From NCBI RefSeq assembly GCF_030068615.1, contig NZ_JASJOC010000006.1, positions 62,001 to 126,000 on the forward strand: a stretch of DNA of 64,000 bases. The letters are read 5' to 3'. Below the pieces are notes generated by a model, which was given only the letters and a program-made list of their open reading frames with translations, had not been told where the DNA came from and did not search any database. The DNA comes from Halostagnicola sp. A-GB9-2 (GTDB lineage Archaea > Halobacteriota > Halobacteria > Halobacteriales > Natrialbaceae). The translations under genes and the position numbers were made by a program. Positions 44,114 to 51,629 of this stretch are shown piece after piece (position 1 is the first letter of the stretch; each line of letters begins with the position of its first letter).

Positions 44114-46312
44114 TTAAAACGGCACGTTCTCGTCGTCGATACCGCCAATTTCTCCCGTCGGTTGTCGATCTTCCAGATACTCGAGGGCCTCGTCGATATC
44201 CGTCGTCGGCGGTGAACACGCCCGGTCTCGACAGACGTACAGCGTCGGTTCGCCGTCTCGGGCCTCCCGACCCGCCCAGATCGCCGGCGGCTCCTCGAGG
44301 TCGAGCCGATCGAGCCACGTTTCGAGTTCCTCGTCGGTCGACGGCCGTCGAGCGAGGAGTCGGTCGGGAAGATACCGTTCGCCGAGTCGGTCCCGCCACG
44401 CCTCGGGCAGCTCCGAGGCGGCAACGGTGAGCTCGAGGAGGCCGCTTTCGAGGCGATCCGCGGCGAGACAAAGCGTCGCGTACTGGAGCGGATTGGACTC
44501 GATCGTCGCCGCGTGAGTCTCGAGCGTGGCCGCCGCGATTTCGCCGAAGCCCGAGTCGGGAGCCGCCACGTCCTCGAGCGCGAGCAGGGTCTCGACGGCG
44601 ACGCCCGTCGAGGAAGGCGTCGAACTGTCGTCGAGTTCCTGGGGCCGGGTCACCAGCGACTCGCCGCTTTCGGGGGTGTAATACAGCGTTTCTTGCTCCG
44701 CGTCCCAGAACTCGTCCTCGATGGTCTCTGCGAGCTCGAGCGCGAACGCGAGGTGCTCGAGATCGCCGGTTGCTTCGTAGCAGTGGAGGGCGCCGCGGGC
44801 GAGGAACGCGTAGTCCTCGAGGTACCCCTCAATGGCGACGTCACCGTCTTTGTACCGGCGGGAAAGCCGCCCCGTTTCCTCGTCCCAGAGGGTTTCGCGG
44901 GCGAACTCGAGGGCGTCAGTCGCCGTCTCCGCGTGGTCGTCCTCGCCGAGCACGAGTGCGGATTCGGCGAACGCCGAGATCATCATCCCGTTCCAGCCCG
45001 CGAGGATCTTCTCGTCGCGGTTGGGTCGAGGCCGTTGCTCACGCGCGTCGTAGAGAGTCTCGAGGGCTTCCTCGAGTCGCCGTTCGACCTCGTCCTCGGA
45101 CAGTTCGAACTGGTCTGTGAGTTCCGCCGCGGTCGCGGTCCGGTTCAACACGTTCGCTCCCTCGAAGTTCCCCGAGGAGGTGACGTCGTATCCGGCACAG
45201 ACGAGTTCCGCGGTATCCTCGTCCTCGAGAACGGCCTCGACCTCTTCGGGCGTCCAGACGTAGAACGTACCCTCTTCCTTCTGACCGTCCTCGTCTCTGC
45301 TCTGGGCGTCGAGCGTGCTGAAGAAGCCGCCATCGTCGTGGGTGAGCTCCCGCTCGACGAACTCGAGGGTTTCCTCGACGATATCGGCGTAGCGCTCCCT
45401 ACCGGTGAGCTGGTAGCCTGCGAGCAACGCCCGCGGAATCTCGGCGTTGTCGTAGAGCATCTTCTCGAAGTGAGGAACCGTCCAATCCCGATCGACGCAG
45501 TAGCGGTGGAAGCCGCCGCCGACGTGGTCGTAGAGGCCGCCCTCGACCATGGCGTCTAGGGTCTCCTCGAGTACCTCGCGGTAGCCGTCGCGATCCGATC
45601 GGTCGGCCGCTCGAGCGAGGATGTGGAGCCGAGCGGGCTGGGGGAATTTCGGCCCGTCGGAGCCGAACCCGCCGTACAGACGATCGGCGCTTCTGAGCGC
45701 GCTCTGGGCCGCGCTCTCGAGGGTATCGCTCGAGGGTGGTGCGGATTCGCCGTCTCCGACGCCTCCACCCGTTCGGTCGGGACCCGCCGTCTCCTCGAGT
45801 TGATCTTTCGCCGCGGCGGTCCACTTCTCGGCACGGTTCTCGACCTCCTCGCGATCCTGATTCCACGAGCCGCTCGTCTTCTCGAGGAGGTCCAGAAAGC
45901 CGGGCATGCCCCGCTTTTCCTCCTTCGGGAAGTAGGTGCCGACGTAGAACGGCTTGCCTTCGGGAGTCAACCACGCCGAGAGCGGCCAGCCGCCCCGGCC
46001 CGTCACGAGCTGGGAAACGGTCATGTAGACGCTGTCGACGTCCGGGCGTTCCTCCCGGTCGACCTTGATCGGGACGAAGTTCTCGTTGAGGACCTCGGCG
46101 ACCTCCTCGTCGGCGAAGCTCTCTTCTTCCATGACGTGACACCAGTGACACGCCGAGTAGCCGACCGAAAGGAAGATGGGTACGTCGTGTTCCCGGGCGG
46201 CCTCGAGGGCCTGCTCGTCCCACGGCTGCCAGTTGACGGGGTTGTCCGCATGCTGGCGCAGGTAGGGGCTCTGTTCCTCGGAGAGCCGGTTACGCTCGGT
46301 TGGTTGGGTCAT
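44114..46312 (-). CDS. DUF255/YyaL-type thioredoxin domain protein
   Basis: The 732-residue protein has an N-terminal thioredoxin-like domain with RLSEEQSPYLRQHADNPVNW (near 9-28), GYSACHWCHVMEEESF (Cys55 and Cys58) and VPIKVDREERPDVDSVYM, followed by an alpha/alpha-toroid like a glycoside hydrolase or N-acylglucosamine epimerase domain (GGFGSDGPKFPQPARLHIL, VWTPEEVEAVLED, GWNGMMISAFAESALVLG). The family includes YyaL and SPATA20; its reaction is unknown. The ATG at 46312 matches the usual start MTQPTERN. A TTTTTAC element lies about 29 bases upstream. Confidence 0.93.
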   Translation of the reverse strand: MTQPTERNRLSEEQSPYLRQHADNPVNWQPWDEQALEAAREHDVPIFLSVGYSACHWCHVMEEESFADEEVAEVLNENFVPIKVDREERPDVDSVYMTVSQLVTGRGGWPLSAWLTPEGKPFYVGTYFPKEEKRGMPGFLDLLEKTSGSWNQDREEVENRAEKWTAAAKDQLEETAGPDRTGGGVGDGESAPPSSDTLESAAQSALRSADRLYGGFGSDGPKFPQPARLHILARAADRSDRDGYREVLEETLDAMVEGGLYDHVGGGFHRYCVDRDWTVPHFEKMLYDNAEIPRALLAGYQLTGRERYADIVEETLEFVERELTHDDGGFFSTLDAQSRDEDGQKEEGTFYVWTPEEVEAVLEDEDTAELVCAGYDVTSSGNFEGANVLNRTATAAELTDQFELSEDEVERRLEEALETLYDAREQRPRPNRDEKILAGWNGMMISAFAESALVLGEDDHAETATDALEFARETLWDEETGRLSRRYKDGDVAIEGYLEDYAFLARGALHCYEATGDLEHLAFALELAETIEDEFWDAEQETLYYTPESGESLVTRPQELDDSSTPSSTGVAVETLLALEDVAAPDSGFGEIAAATLETHAATIESNPLQYATLCLAADRLESGLLELTVAASELPEAWRDRLGERYLPDRLLARRPSTDEELETWLDRLDLEEPPAIWAGREARDGEPTLYVCRDRACSPPTTDIDEALEYLEDRQPTGEIGGIDDENVPF

Positions 46313-46372
46313 GCCCCGACGTAAGCCCGGGAGCTGTAAAAACACGGCGGGCTTGCGGATCTCGCGATGCTC

Positions 46373-46402
46373 AAATCACTCATATCTCGAGATGAGTGAT
46401 TT
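46373..46402. repeat. 30-base near-perfect palindrome
   Basis: AAATCACTCAT (46373-46383) is followed by eight bases ATCTCGAG and the exact reverse complement ATGAGTGATTT (46392-46402). The centre CTCGAG is itself a palindrome. It lies about 60-90 bases upstream of the DUF255 gene start. Confidence 0.7.
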
Positions 46403-46421
46403 CCCGGTTCTGGCGCGCTTT

Positions 46422-46457
46422 CGAGGCGTCCGAGCCGTCAGTGGCGAGGACGCCTCG
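46422..46457. repeat. Ten-pair inverted repeat
   Basis: CGAGGCGTCC at 46422-46431 and GGACGCCTCG at 46448-46457 are perfect reverse complements separated by 16 bases. It lies 20 bases from the previous palindrome, making a double-hairpin segment in the same intergenic region. Confidence 0.7.
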
Positions 46458-46675
46458 TTCCTTCACAAGGGGCGAGTGAGTGAGTCTACGAACGAACGAG
46501 TCGGCTGGGGAGTACGAGGTGCGAACGAAGTGAGTTCCTCGATGATGCGAGCGGGGAACGAAGTGACCCGTGAGGTCGTTGTAGGCGGGATCGAAAGGGG
46601 CCGATCCGGCCGGGGCTTTCTGGACGAAAAATGCGGTTCAGTACGATCCGTTCGGACGAGCTGACTCGAGACCGT

Positions 46676-47176
46676 TCAAACGAGTCCGAGAAGCGAGAGC
46701 CCATACATGGACGCGACGACCAGCGCGACCGTCCAGAGGGCGATGCTGATCGTCATCCAGCCGGCCACGTCTCGAGCGCGACTTCCCGCCGCGAGCGCGA
46801 CGAGCGCGGCGATGTGAACCCCCGTCAGCACGACCCCGCCCAGCGAGAGTCCGGGGAGACCGTACCGCTCCCACACGCGGCGGGCTCGAGCGTACCGGTC
46901 GCTTCGCTCTTTGGGCGGCGCGTCGCGGCGGCTGGCCCACCAGTTTGCGATTCGTTGCTGGAAGAGAATCAAGACGTAGACCGAGGCGACGTTTCCCGCG
47001 AACGCGAAGACACCCGTCAGAACCGGGTTGAGCCCGATCCCGATCGCGACGGGGATCACGAAGAGGATTTCGATCACCGGAATCGCCGCGAACACGAATA
47101 CGAGGAGATACTGCAGCAGGCCGGACGCTTCCTCGAGGTTCGTTCCGACGTCGATCAGCAGTGGAAGGAGGGTCAT
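46676..47176 (-). CDS. Small multidrug-export-like membrane protein
   Basis: The 166-residue protein has four or five hydrophobic segments with the family motif VFVFAAIPVIEILFVIPVAIG and LTGVFAFAGNVASVYVL, resembling the putative small multidrug exporter family (PF06695). A charged loop RDAPPKERSDRYARAR lies mid-protein. The substrate is unproven for the family. It is transcribed toward the DUF255 gene but with 363 bases between, so probably alone. Confidence 0.85.
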   Translation of the reverse strand: MTLLPLLIDVGTNLEEASGLLQYLLVFVFAAIPVIEILFVIPVAIGIGLNPVLTGVFAFAGNVASVYVLILFQQRIANWWASRRDAPPKERSDRYARARRVWERYGLPGLSLGGVVLTGVHIAALVALAAGSRARDVAGWMTISIALWTVALVVASMYGLSLLGLV

Positions 47177-47288
47177 TGTGAGTCTCGGCGGGGAGTTCGA
47201 TTCGACGGTAGGCGGGGGAAGTACTCTATCCGTCTAAAGGACGCACAGAATTCAAATAGCTGACGCAACCGGCACGTTAATAGCCGAG

Positions 47289-47852
47289 TTAGCGTTTCAC
47301 ACGGGAGTACTCGAGAAACGAGAACCCGTCTCGCTCGTCGCGCGCGAGTTCCTCCCACTCGCCGTCGCGATCCCACTCGGGAAAGTGCGTATCGCCGTCC
47401 GGCTCGTCGTGAATCTCGGTAACGACCAGCCGATCGAGTGCGGGGAGGAACTGCTCGTAGACCGTCGCCCCGCCAGCGATGAACGCGCGCTCGGTCCCGC
47501 CGTGGCGCTCCCGATCCGCCGTTTGGGCCGCCTCGAGCGCGTCCTCAAGACTATTGGCCACGACGGCGTTTTCGGGCGTCTCGAGATCCCGACTCGTCAA
47601 TACGATCGTCGTGCGCCCCGGGAGCGGTTCGCCGAGCGCCTCGAGGATCCCTTCGTAGGTCACCCGGCCCATGATGACCGGGTGATCTATCGTCGTCTCC
47701 TTGAAGTGTTTCAGATCCTCGGGAACGTGCCAGGGCATGTCGCCGTCCTTGCCGATGACGCCGTTTTCAGCGACGGCGACGATGCCGACCAGCTCGAGGT
47801 TCGTCTCGAGAGCTGGACTGTCTACTGTTCCGGTCCGTCCGTCCCCGCTCAT
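47289..47852 (-). CDS. folA: Dihydrofolate reductase
   Basis: DHFR regenerates tetrahydrofolate with NADPH. The 187-residue product has LVGIVAVAENGVIGKDGDMP (near 21), WHVPEDLKHFKETT with the substrate-binding acidic residue, VIMGRVTYEGI and the late GGATVYEQFL. Its ATG at 47852 overlaps the thyA stop by four bases, so it is translated with thymidylate synthase, whose reaction produces the dihydrofolate it consumes. A longer frame into thyA is only a shadow. Confidence 0.95.
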   Translation of the reverse strand: MSGDGRTGTVDSPALETNLELVGIVAVAENGVIGKDGDMPWHVPEDLKHFKETTIDHPVIMGRVTYEGILEALGEPLPGRTTIVLTSRDLETPENAVVANSLEDALEAAQTADRERHGGTERAFIAGGATVYEQFLPALDRLVVTEIHDEPDGDTHFPEWDRDGEWEELARDERDGFSFLEYSRVKR

Positions 47853-48865
47853 TCGGCGACCGCGAACTCCAGCCCGTCGTGGGACTCGTAGTCCTCGAGC
47901 GAGACGTCCTCGGCAGTTAGTTCGTCGATCGAGACGTCGGCGACCTCCAGGGTCGGCCGTTCGAGCGGTTCGCGAGCGAGTTGCTCGAGCAGTCCCGGGA
48001 CGTGGTCGAACCGTTCGTCGCCCTCGGCTTCGGCCGGGGCTTCGGACTCGAGCCACGACTTGACCGCTTGGAACTCCTCGCGGTCGTCGACATCGGCGAG
48101 ACGCGACTGAAGTCGCTCGAGGTTGTCCGCGTACCAGTTGCCCCGCTCGCCGCGGCCGCAGTAGACGTGCGAATCGACCACAGTGTGAGCGAAGGTACCC
48201 GGTTCGAAGCCGGTCTGGTTGGCGATCACCTTCGTCAGGAGCGCGTAGGCGGCGATGTTGAACGGAACACCGAGTGCAACGTCGCCCGAGCGCTGTGTGA
48301 GGTGACAGTTGAGCTGGTCTCCTTGTACGTTGAATACGTAGGAGTAGTGACACGGCGGCAGCGTCGACACGGCCGCGTTGGCGGGATGCCAAGCGTTGAC
48401 GACGAGTCGACGCGAATTTGGGCTATCCGAAAGTGTATCGACGACGTACTGAAGCTGATCGAATGTCCGCCGGCCGTCTGCCTCCTCGCTAACCCAGCGG
48501 TGACTTTCCTCGGGCCAGGACTCGCCCTCGAGTTGGCTCTTCTCAGCTGGAATCGGATACCGACGCCAGAACCGGCCGTAGGCGGTGTCGAGTTTGCCTT
48601 CCTCATCGGCCCACGCGTCCCAGATCTTCGTTTCCTCGCGGAGGTTCTTGACGTGTTCTTCGCCGGAGAGATACCAGCAGACCTCGTGAATCATCGAGTT
48701 CCACCGGTAGCCGTCCATCGCCTTGGTCGTCAACAGTGGATACCCTTCCTGTAGATCGACCTCGTAGTGCTCGCTAAACGACGAAATCGTGTCGACGCCG
48801 GTTCTGTTCGGCTTGTGTGTCCCCTCCGAGAGAACCGAATCGACTAGCTCGAGGTACTGACGCAT
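47849..48865 (-). CDS. thyA: Thymidylate synthase ThyA
   Basis: ThyA methylates dUMP with methylenetetrahydrofolate. The 338-residue product has SEGTHKPNRTGVDTISSF, YPLLTTKAMDGYRWNSM, the catalytic-cysteine motif STLPPCHYSYVFNVQG, CHLTQRSGDVALGVPFNIAA and HTVVDSHVYCG. It is longer than the 264-residue bacterial form because of an acidic insert at about 110-135 and a C-terminal extension. It is the first gene of a thyA-folA pair. This organism thus has the classical ThyA rather than only the flavin-dependent ThyX. Confidence 0.95.
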   Translation of the reverse strand: MRQYLELVDSVLSEGTHKPNRTGVDTISSFSEHYEVDLQEGYPLLTTKAMDGYRWNSMIHEVCWYLSGEEHVKNLREETKIWDAWADEEGKLDTAYGRFWRRYPIPAEKSQLEGESWPEESHRWVSEEADGRRTFDQLQYVVDTLSDSPNSRRLVVNAWHPANAAVSTLPPCHYSYVFNVQGDQLNCHLTQRSGDVALGVPFNIAAYALLTKVIANQTGFEPGTFAHTVVDSHVYCGRGERGNWYADNLERLQSRLADVDDREEFQAVKSWLESEAPAEAEGDERFDHVPGLLEQLAREPLERPTLEVADVSIDELTAEDVSLEDYESHDGLEFAVAE

Positions 48866-49009
48866 TATACATTTGTCTCGACTGGGACACCATAAAATCG
48901 CCTCGATTCTGCCGGTCGCTCGCGCCGAGTCGCGACCGCGGACGTTCGGCTCGAATACCCTCCACGGGCGTCCACACCGATTTCCTCGTGAATCGCTTCC
49001 GTTGAGCGG

Positions 49010-49681
49010 TTACTCCATCTCGTCCTCGACGTTGACCGCGTCGTCGATTGCCCCGAGAAGCCGACTCGATCCGCTCTCTCCGGAGTAACTCCAGGAGACT
49101 TCTCCGTCTCCATCGATCACGATCGTCTCGGGCAAGCTCACGGCGTCGTAGTAATCGCTGGCCACACCGCTTTCGTCGATCCCGAGGAGCCACTCGCCGT
49201 CGGTTTCCGTCTCCCACCACTCGGCCAGTTCCTCGTCGGTATCCGCCGGTCCCCTCGTCCAGTCGTTAACCGTGAGAAACTGGACCGAATCCGTCGTCAC
49301 TTCGGCGAACGCCTCGGACATGTCGGAAACTTGCCCCTCGCTGGTCGGACATTGGGTTCTCGAAAAGCTGACGACGAGAATCGTGTCTTCCTCGGGAATC
49401 GTACTCTCCCCGCTCTCGCTCCCGCGGGCGTCGATCGTTCTGATATCGAACGGCGGACTCGGGTCGGAGCCGCTCGTCTCGCTTTCGGATCTGTCGTCGT
49501 CCGGATCCGAGTCCGAATCGTCGTCGAGACACCCGGCGAACGCCGTCAACACTCCTACTCCCACCGCCGTCGAAGCGCGGAGATACTGGCGACGAGCGAC
49601 ACCGGACCACCCACCGTTTCGAGATTGCGGGGATCGAGTGGCTCGCCCGCTCGAGTCTTTCGCCGGCCGATTCGGGTCCAT
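49010..49681 (-). CDS. Tat lipoprotein with redoxin-like domain and single cysteine
   Basis: The 223-residue protein begins with 29 polar residues, then ARRQYLRASTAVGVGVLTAF and a lipobox AGC with Cys51, so it is probably Tat-exported and lipid-anchored. An acidic Ser-rich linker follows. A thioredoxin/TlpA-like domain comes next (TILVVSFSRTQCPTSEGQ, then SLPETIVIDGDGEVSWSY), but the active site reads CPTS instead of CxxC, so it has only one redox cysteine. It might accept thiol adducts or act in copper or heme-related chemistry rather than in disulfide exchange. The ATG at 49681 gives the best signal peptide. It is divergent from the exonuclease gene. Confidence 0.78.
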   Translation of the reverse strand: MDPNRPAKDSSGRATRSPQSRNGGWSGVARRQYLRASTAVGVGVLTAFAGCLDDDSDSDPDDDRSESETSGSDPSPPFDIRTIDARGSESGESTIPEEDTILVVSFSRTQCPTSEGQVSDMSEAFAEVTTDSVQFLTVNDWTRGPADTDEELAEWWETETDGEWLLGIDESGVASDYYDAVSLPETIVIDGDGEVSWSYSGESGSSRLLGAIDDAVNVEDEME

Positions 49682-49863
49682 GTCGAAACATTGGCCCCGG
49701 CTGAAAAAAGCGTGCTGGAGAACGGCCGTTAGTCCAATGCTCAATCGCTCTGTTCGCGACGGCGGGCGCGAGACGGTCCACCCGGACTCGATATATACTG
49801 CCGGCTGTACGTCGTTCACAATTCTCGACGCCTCGGGGGTGCGAGAATCTTTCCATAGTTACA

Positions 49864-49881
49864 GTGAGAGTATACTTTCAC
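49864..49881 (+). promoter_or_regulatory. 18-base near-perfect palindrome over the TATA element of the exonuclease gene
   Basis: GTGAGAGTATACTTTCAC is symmetric except for one pair. Its centre AGTATACT is also TATA-like, 50 bases before the ATG at 49928. A repressor here would block the promoter of the exonuclease-helicase pair. No other copy was seen. Confidence 0.5.
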
Positions 49882-49927
49882 TCCGATCTCCAAACCCTCA
49901 TAGTTGCGGGCGGCCTTCCGACCACCG

Positions 49928-51547
49928 ATGCGTACTCGCGACGGCCCGCGCGTGCTCGTGCTCTCGCCATCCGTTCTCTCGAGTCGGTCGCTCACGGCCT
50001 TTCGAGACGCTCGAGCGTACTTCGAACCGGATTTCGTGTTGGTCCACGGTCCGGAACGCGCGCCGCAAGCGGACGCTCGAGCTCGACACGCGTTCGACGT
50101 TCCGGTCGTCCACCCGCCCCTGATGGACGCCGCTGAACAAGTTCAACGGCATTCGATTCGACAGGGGGAACCGGACCGCTATTCGCTCCTCATCGCTCGC
50201 TCCGCCGACGGGCTTGCGGACGCCGAACCGACCCTCGATCGACAGCTCGAGAACACGGATTCAGTCGCCGCCGTCGTCTGTGACGACGTGACGACGACGG
50301 TTCGGCCGACGGCGCTCGAGACCGACCTCTCCTATCGATCCCAACTGGCCGCGGCGCTTCCCGCCGGCGAGACGATGACCATCATGAGCGGCGGACTCGC
50401 CGCCGGATACGACGAGGTTTGGCGACTCGAGGCAGACACCGGTGCCGTGTTGGGAGTCGGAACCGAAGGGGATGACGCGATAACGACGCCACATCCGTCC
50501 ACCGAAACCGCCGTCGGCGTTCGAATCGTCGGAATCGGCCCTCGAGAGGGGTACGGAACGGCGGGATCGATTTCGGCGGTAACTCTCGGCTCCGCTGACC
50601 GGCCCGAATCCGGGACTGCAGATACTACCGAATCCGGGTTAGCCGACGTGACCGATGTCGAAACGCTCTCCGCGGACGCCTTCGGCCTCGAGGCCGTTTC
50701 CGGAATCGGACCGAAAACCGCCATCCGCCTCGAGAAGCAAGGCGTAACGACCAGAGCCGAACTCCTCGAGACGCCGATCGAGACGCTCTCGTCGATATCG
50801 GGTATTGGCCGCCAAACGGCACTGCGGATGCACCAGCAGGCGCGGGTGCTCGAATCAGGAGAACCGCGCCGCCTCTCGGACGAGCCGCTACCCGGCGGAA
50901 CGCACCCTGGGTCGCCGCTGTGTCTCGACATCGAAACCGACGGACTCTCGCCGACGATCATCTGGCAGATCGGCGTCTACGACCCCAATATCGATGAATA
51001 CCACGCGTTCGTCGAGCGATCGAGTCCGGAGGATCCCGGCCCAGTTCTCGAGCGCTTTTGCGACTGGCTGTTCGGGGTTCATCCCGATCGGGCGCTCCTG
51101 ACCTGGAACGGCTGGCGGTTCGATTACCGACACCTCGAGTCGTTTCTCAACCGATACGTTCCCAGATACGTCGACGCCTGGGACGGCGTGGCGAAGCTGG
51201 ATCTCTACGGCTGGGCCGTCGGCAACGAGAACGCGGTGCTTCCCGGTCGGACGAACACCCTCGAGGACGTCTCGGCGGCGCTCGAGTACGGAGGGTCGGA
51301 TACCGGTCTCGACGGCGCGCAGACGGCGGCGGCCTACCAGCGATTTATTCGAACCGGAACGGAACTCGAGTGGGATCGCCACGAGGCCTACTGCGAGGAC
51401 GATTGCCGGGCGCTGTGGCACGTTTACGAACAGCTTCGAACCGCCCCCAAACCCGCTGTGGACCAAACAACGGCGGCAAATGATGGGACCGCTTCGACAA
51501 ACGAATCGACGACCGCCGGCTCCCAGACCGGACTCGGTGATTTCTGA
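49928..51547 (+). CDS. HhH plus RNase H-like exonuclease (YprB/MrfB-like)
   Basis: The 539-residue protein has an N-terminal region of about 220 residues that I do not recognise, then two helix-hairpin-helix motifs (LEAVSGIGPKTAIRLEKQGV and LSSISGIGRQTALRMHQQA, near 250-300), then a DEDD-type RNase H-like exonuclease. Its acidic positions are CLDIETDGLSPTIIWQIGVY, LTWNGWRFDYRHLESF and AYCEDDCRALWHVYEQL. The downstream neighbour is a DUF1998 helicase, the same pairing as bacterial YprB/MrfB with YprA/MrfA, which repair mitomycin C damage in Bacillus subtilis. The start at 49928 follows the conserved MRTRDGPRVLVLSPS. The role here is inference. Confidence 0.82.
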   Translation: MRTRDGPRVLVLSPSVLSSRSLTAFRDARAYFEPDFVLVHGPERAPQADARARHAFDVPVVHPPLMDAAEQVQRHSIRQGEPDRYSLLIARSADGLADAEPTLDRQLENTDSVAAVVCDDVTTTVRPTALETDLSYRSQLAAALPAGETMTIMSGGLAAGYDEVWRLEADTGAVLGVGTEGDDAITTPHPSTETAVGVRIVGIGPREGYGTAGSISAVTLGSADRPESGTADTTESGLADVTDVETLSADAFGLEAVSGIGPKTAIRLEKQGVTTRAELLETPIETLSSISGIGRQTALRMHQQARVLESGEPRRLSDEPLPGGTHPGSPLCLDIETDGLSPTIIWQIGVYDPNIDEYHAFVERSSPEDPGPVLERFCDWLFGVHPDRALLTWNGWRFDYRHLESFLNRYVPRYVDAWDGVAKLDLYGWAVGNENAVLPGRTNTLEDVSAALEYGGSDTGLDGAQTAAAYQRFIRTGTELEWDRHEAYCEDDCRALWHVYEQLRTAPKPAVDQTTAANDGTASTNESTTAGSQTGLGDF

Positions 51548-51629
51548 TGGCAGGCCCGCGAAGCCGACTAATGCCGAGCGCGAGAGCACCGGATCACGCG
51601 AGTAATCGAACCGACGAGTATGCGAACCC

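Larger units (their letters stand above)
46313..46675. other. Intergenic region, 363 bases, inverted repeats, no gene seen
   Basis: This space lies between two leftward genes. It carries two strong inverted repeats (46373-46402 and 46422-46457) and then a run of GAACGAAGTGA-type repeats, which occur twice in similar form near 46521 and 46556. No reading frame looks real: one forward frame across it has no haloarchaeal codon bias. The TATA-like element for the DUF255 gene lies near its left end. Confidence 0.55.

Noticed and set aside
46311-46664. Rightward 117-residue frame
   Set aside because: It lies over palindromes and repeated GAACGAAGTGA units and lacks haloarchaeal codon pattern.
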